Of a stretch of DNA of 33,793 nucleotides, positions 8,465 through 17,700 are shown in pieces. The stretch is from assembly GCA_947451875.1 (NCBI GenBank), contig CANGBE010000002.1, positions 1-33,793 of the forward strand, read 5' to 3'. Source of the DNA: Sphingomonadaceae bacterium (lineage in GTDB: Bacteria > Pseudomonadota > Alphaproteobacteria > Sphingomonadales > Sphingomonadaceae). Position numbers and translations under genes: made by a program. Under the pieces are notes generated by a model that was given only the letters and a program-made list of their open reading frames with translations, ran no database searches and was not told the DNA's origin. Position 1 is the stretch's first letter. Every line of letters begins with the position of its first letter.

Positions 8465-9220
8465 TTAGCGCGCCAACCAGCCACCGTCCACCGCCAGAAC
8501 CTGACCGGTGACATAGTCGGAAGCCTCGCTGGCGAGGAACACAGCTGCCCCGGCAATGTCCTCTGGCCGTCCCCAGCGTCCGGTGGGGATGCGCTCGAGG
8601 ATCTGGCGGCTGCGAGTTTCGTCTTCGCGTAGCGCCGTGGTGTTGTTGGTGCTGATATAGCCAGGGGCGATAGCGTTAACCTGCACGCCCTTGGGCGCGA
8701 GTTCGTTGGCCATGGCCTTGGTCACCCCGCCGACGCCGGACTTGGCCGCAGCATAGCTCGGCACGCGGATGCCGCCCTGAAAGGTGAGCAGGCTGGCGAT
8801 GTTGATGATCTTGCCTGAACCGCGTGTCGTCATGTGGCGCGCTGCCGCTTGGCTGAGGAAGAACAGCGTCTTGAGGTTGGTGTCCATCACCGTGTCCCAG
8901 TCCTCTTCGGAGAACTGGAGCAGATCGTCGCGGCGGATGATCCCGGCATTATTGACCAGTACGTCGATGCGGCCAAGGCCTGCCAGTGCCTCATCAATCA
9001 CCCGTCCGACCGGTTCGATCGAGCCGAAATCGGCCTTGATGTTCACCGCTTTGCGCCCTGTTGCCGCGATGGCGCGCAGGGTCTCGGTCGGCTCCGAGCG
9101 TCCAGCCACAGCCACATCGGCCCCGGCCTCGGCCAAAGCCACGGCAATCGCCTGCCCGATCCCGGTGTTGGCACCGGTAACTAGGGCAGCCTTGCCCGCG
9201 AGCGAGAACGAAATCGCCAT
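8465..9220 (-). CDS. kduD: 2-dehydro-3-deoxy-D-gluconate 5-dehydrogenase (KduD/DhuD-type SDR)
   Basis: This is a 251-residue classical short-chain dehydrogenase. It has the dinucleotide motif TGANTGIG (15-22), NNAGI (90-94), catalytic Asn116, Ser143, Tyr156 and Lys160, and IAPGYI further on. In pectin catabolism this family reduces 2,5-diketo-3-deoxygluconate (DK-II) to KDG with NAD(P)H. The wording INIASLLTFQGGIRVPSYAAAKSGV is typical of KduD-like enzymes. It starts two bases after the stop codon of the RpiB-fold isomerase gene and is followed nine bases later by the KDG kinase gene, which fits consecutive steps. Cofactor preference cannot be read from the sequence. Confidence 0.88.
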   Translation of the reverse strand: MAISFSLAGKAALVTGANTGIGQAIAVALAEAGADVAVAGRSEPTETLRAIAATGRKAVNIKADFGSIEPVGRVIDEALAGLGRIDVLVNNAGIIRRDDLLQFSEEDWDTVMDTNLKTLFFLSQAAARHMTTRGSGKIINIASLLTFQGGIRVPSYAAAKSGVGGVTKAMANELAPKGVQVNAIAPGYISTNNTTALREDETRSRQILERIPTGRWGRPEDIAGAAVFLASEASDYVTGQVLAVDGGWLAR

Positions 9221-9222
9221 GC

Positions 9223-9855
9223 TTACAGGCTCTTGAGATAGGCGGCGATCGCCTCATCCTTGGCGTTGGGATAGAATAGTTCGGCAAAATGCTCACCTGC
9301 GATTGCCGCCCTGAGCAGGCCCTGATCGACGGTCTTGAGCACGGTCAGCATGTCGTGGCACGAAGCCGACTTCATGTCCTTCAGGATGCTGCGGTTGGCG
9401 GCCATGAAGTGGGCGCGCTCCTTAGGGTAGCCTGCGCCACCTTCGTTCTCGAAGATCTTGCGATAGCAATCCTGCAGGTTGAGCTCCGCTGCCCAGCCGA
9501 AACCCTTGGCATAGGGCATCGACATGGCGTTGCCGTCGTTGATCTGGCTGAACAGGAACGCGTCGGTGGGATCGATGACGAGGCCACAGAATACGCCCGG
9601 CATGGCATTGGCTGCCAGCATCGAACCCATGCCGGTGCCACAACCGGTCACTACGAAATCGGCCGCGCCGGAATTGAGCAGAATGCCCGCCAGCAGCCCG
9701 TTCATCACATAGGTCAGCGAGGCCTTATCCTCGGGTGTGTACATGCCATAGTTGAACACCTGATGGCCCAGCGGTTCGGCAACCGAGCGCAGTGCCTCAT
9801 GGACAATGGCGTTCTTGGCGGCCTGGCTGTTCTCGATAATCAGGGCGATCTTCAT
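9223..9855 (-). CDS. RpiB/LacAB-family isomerase, candidate 5-keto-4-deoxyuronate isomerase (DhuI-type)
   Basis: This is a 210-residue sugar-phosphate-isomerase-fold protein. MKIALIIENSQAAKN opens a Rossmann-like core and GCGTGMGSMLAANAMPG (about 93-109) is the RpiB/LacAB active-site loop with its Cys. The start is the ATG at 9855, preceded by AAGAAAG; the open frame extends to 9921 but would run through the operator and promoter. It is the first gene of an operon with a KduD-type reductase and KDG kinase, the position where cupin-type KduI is expected. In streptococcal glycosaminoglycan catabolism an RpiB-fold enzyme (DhuI) does the KduI reaction beside an SDR (DhuD), so I infer the same here. 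Fold is fairly sure; the reaction is inferred. Confidence 0.78.
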   Translation of the reverse strand: MKIALIIENSQAAKNAIVHEALRSVAEPLGHQVFNYGMYTPEDKASLTYVMNGLLAGILLNSGAADFVVTGCGTGMGSMLAANAMPGVFCGLVIDPTDAFLFSQINDGNAMSMPYAKGFGWAAELNLQDCYRKIFENEGGAGYPKERAHFMAANRSILKDMKSASCHDMLTVLKTVDQGLLRAAIAGEHFAELFYPNAKDEAIAAYLKSL

Positions 9856-9894
9856 GGCTGGTCTTTCTTGCTTGTGTAGTGAATTGGCGCGCTG

Positions 9895-9908
9895 GGTAAC
9901 CGGTGTCA
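9895..9908. promoter_or_regulatory. LacI-family operator at the isomerase/kduD/kdgK promoter
   Basis: GGTAACCGGTGTCA; the minus-strand reading TGACACCGGTTACC lies 40 bases before the isomerase ATG. On the minus strand a TTGCCT (9921-9916) is followed after 17 bases by TACCCA (9898-9893), a plausible -35/-10 pair, so the operator fills the spacer and overlaps the -10. Bound repressor would block this promoter. Confidence 0.78.
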
Positions 9909-9929
9909 TAGACAAAGGCAAGCGCAGAG

Positions 9930-10943
9930 CTAAACCCCTGCTACAGATGCGCGCGGGACGAATTCGGTAAGGAACAGCGATTTTTCCTCGGCTGCTGCCT
10001 CTGGATGGATCAGCTTCAATGCCGCCGAGCTGGCCATGGCGCGAATTGGCCAGCGCACTGTGGTCAGCGGCGGCCAGATCGTTGCGGCAATCGCGGTATC
10101 GTCAAAGCCGACGATGGAAAGCTCCTGCGGCACTGAAAGCCCGCGCGTCCGGGCGGCGTGGAGCACGCCTGCGGCCATCACATCGTTGCTGGCGAAGATG
10201 GCGGTGAAGCGCTCTGCGCCATCCAGCAACTGCTCACCGGCCGCGCGTCCGGTATCAAACGTATAGTTGCCGCGCGCGAGCATGTCTGGCCCTGTCGGCA
10301 GGCCTGCTGCGGTCATCGCATCGCGCCAGCCTGCCTCTCTCTCGGTCGCTGATCGGAACCCCTCTGGCCCTTGAACGAGGCCGATCCGTTGATGCCCTTG
10401 CGCGATCAGATAATCCACTGCATCGCGCACCGCCTGCCGGTCATTCGACTGCACCAGATGCGCGTCATCATCGAGTGTTGCTGAGCCCATGCGGACATAG
10501 TTGCAGCCCAATTCGGTAAAAAGTGCCGCCAGCGCGTCGTTTTCCGAAAGCGGCGGCAGGATCATCACGCCATAAAGTCGCTGCTGCTCAATGAATGCGC
10601 GGATATCGTCGAACAGATCCGGGCTGTGGCGATCGACCGGGCGGACGACAAGCGCGAATTCGCTGCCGCCGATGGCATCAAGCACGCCTTCCTGAAAGTT
10701 GAGCACCATCTGCGCGTTGGGGTTGTCATAGATCATCCCCAACAGGAAATTGCGCCGCAGCGCCAGCGCGCGCGCCTGCGGGTTGGGTACATAGGCAAGG
10801 TCGGCGATTACCGCCTCAACCTTTTCGCGCGTCGCCTCATTGAGCAGCGGCGAGCGGTTGATGACGCGGCTGACAGTTTTCTTCGACACACCGGCAAGGC
10901 GGGCGACGTCGTTGATCGTTGGCTGCCCTGTTCGCTTTGCCAT
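9930..10943 (-). CDS. LacI-family transcriptional regulator of the uronate genes
   Basis: This is a 337-residue DNA-binding repressor. The N-terminal helix-turn-helix TINDVARLAGVSKKTVSRVIN (about 9-29) and following hinge with PNPQARALAL are typical of LacI. The rest is a periplasmic-binding-protein-like effector domain (RRNFLLGMIYDNPN, then IGLVQGPEGF, FASNDVMAAGVL and IVGFDDTAIA). The ATG at 10943 is a clear start. It lies between two uronate operons and is divergent from altronate dehydratase. The window holds four near-identical CG-centred sites TGACACCGGTTWCC in front of uronate genes, including one 70 bases before this gene, so it is the obvious candidate to bind them. The inducer, perhaps KDG or a related keto-acid, is not known from sequence. 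Confidence 0.9.
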   Translation of the reverse strand: MAKRTGQPTINDVARLAGVSKKTVSRVINRSPLLNEATREKVEAVIADLAYVPNPQARALALRRNFLLGMIYDNPNAQMVLNFQEGVLDAIGGSEFALVVRPVDRHSPDLFDDIRAFIEQQRLYGVMILPPLSENDALAALFTELGCNYVRMGSATLDDDAHLVQSNDRQAVRDAVDYLIAQGHQRIGLVQGPEGFRSATEREAGWRDAMTAAGLPTGPDMLARGNYTFDTGRAAGEQLLDGAERFTAIFASNDVMAAGVLHAARTRGLSVPQELSIVGFDDTAIAATIWPPLTTVRWPIRAMASSAALKLIHPEAAAEEKSLFLTEFVPRASVAGV

Positions 10944-11012
10944 GCCTGTGAACTCGGTTCCTTATCCGCTCCGCCTCTCTCTTGCCTTATGACGACGGGT
11001 GAGGCAAATGAT

Positions 11013-11026
11013 TGACACCGGTTTCC
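11013..11026. promoter_or_regulatory. LacI-family operator between lacI-type gene and uxaA
   Basis: TGACACCGGTTTCC, one base different from the sites at 4489 and 9895 and identical to 12577. It overlaps a perfect TTGACA (11012-11017) on the plus strand and lies between the divergent regulator and altronate dehydratase genes. It would give control of uxaA and autoregulation of the repressor. Confidence 0.75.
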
Positions 11027-11042
11027 ATAGAGGTATTCGCCG

Positions 11043-12542
11043 TTGTCAATCAAGCCCGAACCTGCACTTTACCAAGCCGCGCTGCGTGTGCATGTGGCGG
11101 ATTCGGTCGCGGTTGCCTTGCGCGATCTGGCAGAGGGCGAGCAGGTGTTCGCCCTGACGCTGCGCGATGCTGTGCCGCAGGGCCACAAGTTTGCCCTCGC
11201 TGATCTCGCCTCAGGAGAGGTTGTGGTAAAATATGGCCAGCCGATTGGCCGCACGAGCCGGGCGATTGCGGCGGGCGAGCATGTCCATAGTCACAACCTT
11301 TCGACCGCACTTGCCGGCGAACTGGCCTATCAGGCCCAGGCAAAAAGCGCAGCGGTTTCGGGCCTTAGTGGGCAGGCACCCCGTTGGCAGGGCTATGTCC
11401 GCGCCGATGGTCGCGCCGCGACGCGCAACGAGGTTTGGATACTCCCGACCGTCGGCTGCGTCGGCATGACTGCCGAACAGATCGCGCGTGAGGCGCAGGT
11501 CCGGCATCATGGGCGCCTTGATGGCGTTCACGCCTTCGCTCATCCGCATGGCTGCTCGCAACTGGGTGATGACCTTGCCGGAACCCGGGCAGCACTGGCG
11601 GGCCTTGCCGCCAACCCCAATGCCGCTGGCGTGCTGTTGCTTGGTTTGGGCTGCGAATCGAACCAGCTCGATGTCTTGCTTGAGGCGGTCCCCGAATCGG
11701 CGCGCGGAAAGTTGCGTTTTCTCTCCAGCCAGAGTGCGGGCGATGAACTGGCCGAAGCGGGGCGAATGATTGATGATTTGGCCGATGCGGCTGCGGCGGC
11801 ACATCGGGAGGATTTGCCGCTTTCTGCTTTGACCGTGGGGCTGAAATGCGGCGGATCGGATGGCTTTTCCGGCCTCACCGCCAACCCGCTGCTCGGCCGT
11901 TTCAGCGATGCGCTCTGCGCCGCTGGCGGCAGTGCGGTGCTCACCGAAATCCCCGAGATTTTCGGCGCGGAACAGGCGCTGCTCGAACGCGCAGTCAGCC
12001 GCGAGGTGTTTGATGCGGGCGCGGATCTCGTCAATCGGTTCAAGCGTTACTATCTCGATCAGGGCCTGCCGGTTTCAGAAAATCCCTCGCCGGGCAATCT
12101 GGCGGGCGGGATCACCACGCTCGAGGAAAAGTCGCTGGGCGCGGTGCAAAAGGCCGGATCCGCGCCGCTTGCTCATGTGGTGGGCTATGGCGAACAAGCA
12201 GGACAAGGTGGGGTGACCCTGCTCGAATCGCCAGGCAATGACGCCGTTTCGTCAACGGCTCTCGCGGCGGCTGGGGCAACGCTTGTGCTGTTTACGACTG
12301 GTCGAGGCACGCCGCTTGGGTTCCCGGTGCCAACGATCAAGGTTGCCTCGAATCACGCCCTGGCGCTGGCAAAGCCGCACTGGGTTGATTTCGATGCGGC
12401 GCAGGCCTTTGATGATGGAAAATCAGCCACTGACGCCGCCTTTATGGAACGCGTTTTATCGATTGCCAGCGGGGAAAAAACTGCCTCTGAACGGGCGGGC
12501 CAGCGTGCTATTGCCATCTGGAAACGCGGGGTCACCCTGTAA
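11043..12542 (+). CDS. uxaA: Altronate dehydratase
   Basis: This enzyme dehydrates D-altronate to KDG in the galacturonate branch; it is an iron-dependent cytoplasmic enzyme. The 499 residues match the E. coli enzyme in length and along the whole chain. An N-terminal SAF-like domain (VHVADSVAVALRDLAEG, then GHKFALADLASGEVVVKYGQPIG) is followed by the catalytic part: ILPTVGCVG, HPHGCSQLGDD, LGLGCESNQ, KCGGSDGFSGLTANP, ENPSPGNLAGGITTLEEKSLG, SPGNDAVSSTALA, FTTGRGTPLG, and the C-terminus IAIWKRGVTL. The start is taken as TTG at 11043, with GAGG nine bases upstream. GTG at 11088 is an alternative that would align more closely with the E. coli N-terminus. UxaB and UxaC are not in the window. Confidence 0.93.
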   Translation: MSIKPEPALYQAALRVHVADSVAVALRDLAEGEQVFALTLRDAVPQGHKFALADLASGEVVVKYGQPIGRTSRAIAAGEHVHSHNLSTALAGELAYQAQAKSAAVSGLSGQAPRWQGYVRADGRAATRNEVWILPTVGCVGMTAEQIAREAQVRHHGRLDGVHAFAHPHGCSQLGDDLAGTRAALAGLAANPNAAGVLLLGLGCESNQLDVLLEAVPESARGKLRFLSSQSAGDELAEAGRMIDDLADAAAAAHREDLPLSALTVGLKCGGSDGFSGLTANPLLGRFSDALCAAGGSAVLTEIPEIFGAEQALLERAVSREVFDAGADLVNRFKRYYLDQGLPVSENPSPGNLAGGITTLEEKSLGAVQKAGSAPLAHVVGYGEQAGQGGVTLLESPGNDAVSSTALAAAGATLVLFTTGRGTPLGFPVPTIKVASNHALALAKPHWVDFDAAQAFDDGKSATDAAFMERVLSIASGEKTASERAGQRAIAIWKRGVTL

Positions 12543-12576
12543 CTTCGCGGTGAATTCGCGCCTCGCCTCTTGCCTA

Positions 12577-12590
12577 TGACACCGGTTTCC
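12577..12590. promoter_or_regulatory. LacI-family operator before the FAH-family gene and MFS permease
   Basis: TGACACCGGTTTCC in the 115-base gap after uxaA. TTGCCT (12570-12575) lies just upstream and TAGGTG (12593-12598) follows after 17 bases, so the site fills the spacer of a possible promoter, as at 9895. It suggests the downstream pair has its own LacI-controlled promoter besides read-through from uxaA. Confidence 0.75.
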
Positions 12591-12657
12591 CCTAGGTGGC
12601 TGGCTGTGCCGCGAATACGCATCGCGAGCGAGAACTATAAGGGCTGGGTAGAGGGAA

Positions 12658-13452
12658 ATGGCTGACGCACAGGCAATAGCGACTGCATTTGTTGAAGCAC
12701 GCCGTGCTGCCCGCGCACTCCTCTCCTATCCGGGCCTTGCGCCGGGGGACCTTGGCTCTGCCTACCGTATTCAGGATGCCGCCATCGAACTGGATGGTCG
12801 GTCGATCAAAGGCTGGAAGGTGGGACGGATCAATCCGCCACTAGATGGGCAGCTCGGGGCGAACCGCCTTGCTGGCCCGATCTTTGCCGAAACGGTGGTT
12901 TCGCTCAACAATAGCGAAGTGCCCGTGATGCCGGTTTTTGCTGATGGATTTGCTGCGGCTGAGGCCGAGCTGCTGCTCCACATCGCCCCCGGCATGGCCG
13001 ATAAGCGCCCTGTTACCGATGCGGAAACGCGATTGGTCATTGATGAAGTGCGGCTCGGCATGGAAATTGCCAGCTCGCCCTATCCCGGGATCAACGAAGA
13101 CGGCCCGACGGTGACAGCTTCGGACTTCGGCAACAACCACGGCCTCGTCATGGGTGCGCCGCTTGACGACTGGCAGGAGACTGACCTCTGCGCGATTTCG
13201 GTCCGCACGCTGATTGATGGCGTTCTGATCGGTGAGGCAACTGCAGCGACCATGCTGGATGGTCCCTTTGGTGCTGTGCGCTTCCTGCTTGCCAACCTTG
13301 CGGCTCGCGGGATCGACATTTCCGGCGGCACTTGGGTTTCTACAGGGGCGATCACCGGAGTTCATCAGGTAGTTCCCGGCCAGGCGGTGCAGGCACAATT
13401 CGGAACGCATGGTTCGGTGCAGTGCACGATTGGAACTGCTAAAGTGGTTTGA
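12658..13452 (+). CDS. FAH-superfamily protein, 2-keto-4-pentenoate-hydratase-like
   Basis: This is a 264-residue cytoplasmic enzyme of the MhpD-like branch of the fumarylacetoacetase superfamily. Visible family marks are KGWKVG (51-56, with Lys54), the acidic pair in AEAE (Glu102, Glu104), Glu136 in GMEIASS and Asp156 in ASDFGNN, which would bind Mg or Mn. MhpD enzymes hydrate 2-keto-4-pentenoates in aromatic meta-cleavage, a step with no place in galacturonate breakdown. Yet the gene has its own uronate-type operator 68 bases upstream and is followed 50 bases later by a hexuronate permease. A role on a 2-keto-3-deoxy acid or a related side product is possible. The reaction is unknown. Confidence 0.75.
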   Translation: MADAQAIATAFVEARRAARALLSYPGLAPGDLGSAYRIQDAAIELDGRSIKGWKVGRINPPLDGQLGANRLAGPIFAETVVSLNNSEVPVMPVFADGFAAAEAELLLHIAPGMADKRPVTDAETRLVIDEVRLGMEIASSPYPGINEDGPTVTASDFGNNHGLVMGAPLDDWQETDLCAISVRTLIDGVLIGEATAATMLDGPFGAVRFLLANLAARGIDISGGTWVSTGAITGVHQVVPGQAVQAQFGTHGSVQCTIGTAKVV

Positions 13453-13502
13453 GCAATTTTCCGCCACAGGGCATGATCCCGGGCGGTTTTTCGGAGAGAG
13501 TG

Positions 13503-14768
13503 ATGCAGGAACACCGCAGCAGCCGCTATCGCTGGGTTATCGTTTCGCTGCTGTTCGCGGCTTGCACGGTTAATTATATCGACCGTCAGATGATCGGTAT
13601 TCTCAAGCCCACGCTTTCCAAGGAGATGGGCTGGAGCGAGAGCGACTATGCCGGCATCGTCTTCTATTTCCAGATGGCCTATGCGGTGTCCTACCTCGTA
13701 TTCGGCAAGCTGATCGATATGTTCGGCGCGCGGATCGGCTATTCGATTGCGGTTATCATCTGGACAATCGGCCATATGGCGCACGGCCTGGCCGGGTCTG
13801 CCACCCAGTTTGCGCTGGCACGCGCGGGCCTTGGCATTGGTGAGGCGGGCAATTTCCCCGGCGGGCTGAAAGCTGTGGCTGAATGGTTCCCCAAGAAGGA
13901 ACGGGCCTTTGCTACCGGGCTGTTCAATGCCGGATCAAACGTCGGTGCGATCCTTACCCCGCTACTTCTGTGGCTGATCATCGAGCACTGGGGTTTTGAC
14001 TGGCGCATGGCCTTTTACATGACCGGCATTTTCGGCGTGATTTGGCTCGTGGCCTGGTGGATGATCTATCGCCACCCCACTGAAAAGCCGCAGGTTTCGG
14101 CGGAGGAACTGGCGTTTATCCAGCAGGATAATGACGATAATATTGCCAAGGCCGGTTGGGGCAAGGTGATCAGACGGCGCGAAACCTGGGCCTTTGCATT
14201 GGGCAAGTTCTGCATCGATCCGATCTGGTGGTTCTTCCTGTTCTGGCTGCCGGGCTATCTTGGCACGCGCTATGGTCTTGATCTTAAGACCTTCGCCCTG
14301 CCGGTGGCAGCGATCTACCTGATCTCTGACGTGGGCTCGATTGGCGGTGGCTGGATGTCGTCCAAGCTGATGGCGATGGGCAAGAGCATCAACTATGCTC
14401 GCAAAATGACGATGCTGCTCTGCGCCGTGCTGATCCTGCCGATCTGGTTTGCGCAGGATGTGTCATCGGTCTGGGGCGCAGTCTTACTGATTGGCTTGGC
14501 TACCGCCGGGCATCAGGCATTCTCGTGCAATCTCTATACGCTGCCGTCAGACGTTTTTCCGCAAGCCGCAGTTGGCTCGGTGGTTGGTATCGGCGGCACA
14601 GTGGGCGCGGTGGGCGGCATGTTCATGGCCAAGTTCACCGGCTATATCCTCGATACGACGCACTCCTATGCGCTGCTCTTTGCCATTGCGGCAGGGGCAT
14701 ACTGGGTTGCGCTGCTGCTGGTTCACCTGCTGATGCCGACTATGGTGCCGGTGAAAATCGAAAACTAG
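13503..14768 (+). CDS. exuT: MFS hexuronate-type permease (ExuT-like)
   Basis: This is a 421-residue inner-membrane transporter of the anion:cation symporter group. About 12 hydrophobic helices are visible; the first carries VNYIDRQMIGILKP, the usual ACS signature, and GLGIGEAGNFPGGLKAVAEWFPKKERAFATGLFNAGSN matches hexuronate and glucarate transporters. The start is the ATG at 13503, with GGAGAGAG just before it; the upstream TTG at 13449 would add 18 non-hydrophobic residues and has no ribosome site. It is last in the uxaA, FAH-like, permease series, so uptake of galacturonate (or another hexuronate) with protons is likely. The symbol is by similarity and context, not proof of substrate. Confidence 0.85.
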   Translation: MQEHRSSRYRWVIVSLLFAACTVNYIDRQMIGILKPTLSKEMGWSESDYAGIVFYFQMAYAVSYLVFGKLIDMFGARIGYSIAVIIWTIGHMAHGLAGSATQFALARAGLGIGEAGNFPGGLKAVAEWFPKKERAFATGLFNAGSNVGAILTPLLLWLIIEHWGFDWRMAFYMTGIFGVIWLVAWWMIYRHPTEKPQVSAEELAFIQQDNDDNIAKAGWGKVIRRRETWAFALGKFCIDPIWWFFLFWLPGYLGTRYGLDLKTFALPVAAIYLISDVGSIGGGWMSSKLMAMGKSINYARKMTMLLCAVLILPIWFAQDVSSVWGAVLLIGLATAGHQAFSCNLYTLPSDVFPQAAVGSVVGIGGTVGAVGGMFMAKFTGYILDTTHSYALLFAIAAGAYWVALLLVHLLMPTMVPVKIEN

Positions 14769-14799
14769 GCCAGCGCCTCGATCAGTTGAAAATTAGCCG

Positions 14800-17700
14800 G
14801 TGAAATTGCCGCAAGCCGTGCTATTCGCTGCATATGTTGCAAACGAAACGATTATAGCGCCCTTCGCTGATTTCGCGCCACCGGTGCGAGTACAGTCGGT
14901 TTTGCGTGCGGCGATTACGGCGGCTTGTCGCCGGCCCGAACCAGAATGTGTCACTGCACTGATTGGTGAGGCAGAGTTGCCCGATGCTTTGCGTGCGCAG
15001 GTTCGGGTCACGGCCATTGCCCTTGTCACGGCTCTCCGCGCCAAGGGCCAGCGCGGCGGGGTAGAGGCGCTGGTCAAGGAATACTCGCTCTCCAGCCATG
15101 AGGGTGTGGCGCTGATGTGCTTGGCCGAGGCCCTGCTGCGCATCCCCGACAATGCCACCCGCGACGCGCTTATCCGTGTCAAGATCGCCCACGGCAACTG
15201 GCAGGCCCATCTGGGCGAGGGGCGTTCGCTGTTCGTCAATGCCGCGACATGGGGGTTGGTGGTTACCGGAAAGCTCACGGGCAGCGTCAATGAAACTGGC
15301 CTCGCCGCAGCACTCGCCCGGCTGGTGGCCCGGGCCGGGGAGCCGGTAATTCGGCGCGGCGTCGATCTCGCCATGCAGATGATGGGCGAACAGTTCGTCA
15401 CCGGCCAAACTATCGCCGAAGCCCTGAAACGCGCGCGGAAGCTGGAGGCAGAGGGCTTCCTCTATTCCTACGACATGCTGGGAGAGGCCGCGACAACTGC
15501 CGCTGATGCGGCGCGTTATTACGCAGACTACGAAACCGCGATCCACGCCATCGGCAAGGCTTCGGCTGGCCGCGGCGTGGTTGGCGGGCCGGGCATTTCG
15601 ATCAAGCTCTCAGCGCTCCACCCCCGCTATTCGCGGTCGCAAGTCGCCCGGGTGATGGGCGAGCTTCTGCCGCGCGTGCAGGCGCTGGCCCTGCTGGCGC
15701 GGAGCTATGACATCGGGTTCAATATCGACGCCGAGGAGTCCGACAGGCTCGAACTGTCGCTCGATCTGCTTGAGGAACTGGCACTCGATCGGCGGCTTTC
15801 GGGCTGGAACGGACTGGGCTTCGTCGTCCAGGCTTATGGCAAGCGCTGCCCCTTCGTGATCGACTGGCTGGCTGATTTGGCGCGCCGTTCGGACCGGCGG
15901 ATCATGGTGCGGCTGGTCAAGGGCGCCTATTGGGACAGCGAGATCAAGCACGCGCAGGTCGATGGGCTCAGCGATTTTCCGGTCTATACCCGCAAGGTCC
16001 ATACCGATGTGGCCTATATCGCCTGTGCCAAACGACTGCTCGCAGCAAAGGTTTACCTGTTCCCGCAATTCGCTACCCACAATGCCCAGACCTTGGCGAC
16101 AATCTATGGCTTGGCGGGCGAGACCTTCACGGCTGGCGACTACGAATTCCAGTGCCTGCACGGCATGGGCGAACCGCTCTATGAAGAGGTCGTTGGCCCC
16201 GACAAATTGAACCGCCCCTGCCGCATCTATGCGCCGGTTGGGACGCACGAGACGCTGCTCGCCTATCTCGTGCGCCGCCTGCTGGAGAACGGAGCCAACA
16301 GTTCGTTCGTTCACCGTATCTGGGACGAGGGCGTGGCGGTAGAGGAGCTGGCGGAGGATCCGGTGGCAGCCGCGCGGGCGATTGCGCCAGTCGGGCTCCC
16401 GCATCCGGCGATTGCCCTGCCGCGCAATCTGTTTGCCGGGCGGTACAACTCTGCAGGGCTTGATCTGGCTAGTGAGGCGGTGCTGACGCGGTTGTCAGGC
16501 GTGCTCCCGCAAGGCCAGCAATGGGGGGCCGAGCCGCTGATCACGGGTCTCGAAATCGCCCGCCGCAGCCAGCCGGTGACCAATCCGGCGGGCCGGGGCG
16601 ATGTGGTTGGCTCGGTATCTTTTGCTCTGGATCGCGATGCTGCCCACGCGGTGCGGGCGGCGCATGGCGCTTGGCCGGACTGGGCTGCAGTGCCCGTGGA
16701 CCAACGCGCTGATTGCCTGAACCGCGCCGCCGATCTGCTCGAAGCGCGGATGGAAAGTCTGCTTGGTCTGATCTTGCGCGAGGCGGGCAAATCGCTTGCC
16801 AATGCTGTGGGTGAAGTGCGCGAGGCGGTCGATTTCCTGCGCTATTACGCAGTGCAGGCGCGGGCAACGCTTGGCCCAGATCACCAGCCGCTCGGCGCGG
16901 TGGTCTGCATCAGCCCGTGGAACTTTCCGCTAGCGATCTTCACCGGCCAGATTGCCGCCGCGCTGGTGACGGGAAATGCCGTGCTCGCCAAGCCGGCCGA
17001 GGAAACCCCGCTGATCGCCGCCGAGATGGTGCGCCTGCTGCATCAGGCAGGCGTGCCGCGCGAAGTGCTGCAATTTGTCCCCGGCGATGGCCGCGTCGGC
17101 GCCGCGCTGGTCGCCGAGCCGGAAGTGGCAGGCGTGATGTTCACTGGTTCGACCGAAGTCGCCAAGCTGATCCAGCGCGAGCTTGCTGGCCACACATCGC
17201 CGCACGGCGCGCCGATTCCGCTGGTCGCGGAAACCGGCGGGCAGAACGCGATGGTGGTCGATAGCTCGGCGCTGGCCGAACAGGTGACGGCTGACGTGAT
17301 CGCCTCGGCCTTTGATTCAGCAGGGCAGCGCTGCTCAGCGCTCAGGGTCTTGTGCCTGCAGGAGGATATCGCCGACCGCCAGCTTGCCATGCTGCGCGGG
17401 GCCTTGGCGGAACTGGCCGTCGGCAATCCGCAGCGGCTGGCTTGCGATATTGGTCCGGTAATCAGCGACGAGGCGCGCGCCGGGATCGAGGCGCATGTCG
17501 AGCGGATGGCCGCACTGGGCTGCCGAGTAGAACGCCTACCGCTTTCCGCCGAATGTGCGCATGGCACCTTTGTCGCTCCGACGATCATCGAGATCGACGA
17601 TATTGCCCAACTGGGCCGCGAAGTCTTCGGGCCGGTGCTGCACGTGGTGCGTTATCGGCGTGAGCGGCTGGATCAAATGATCGAGGCGATCCGCGCCACC

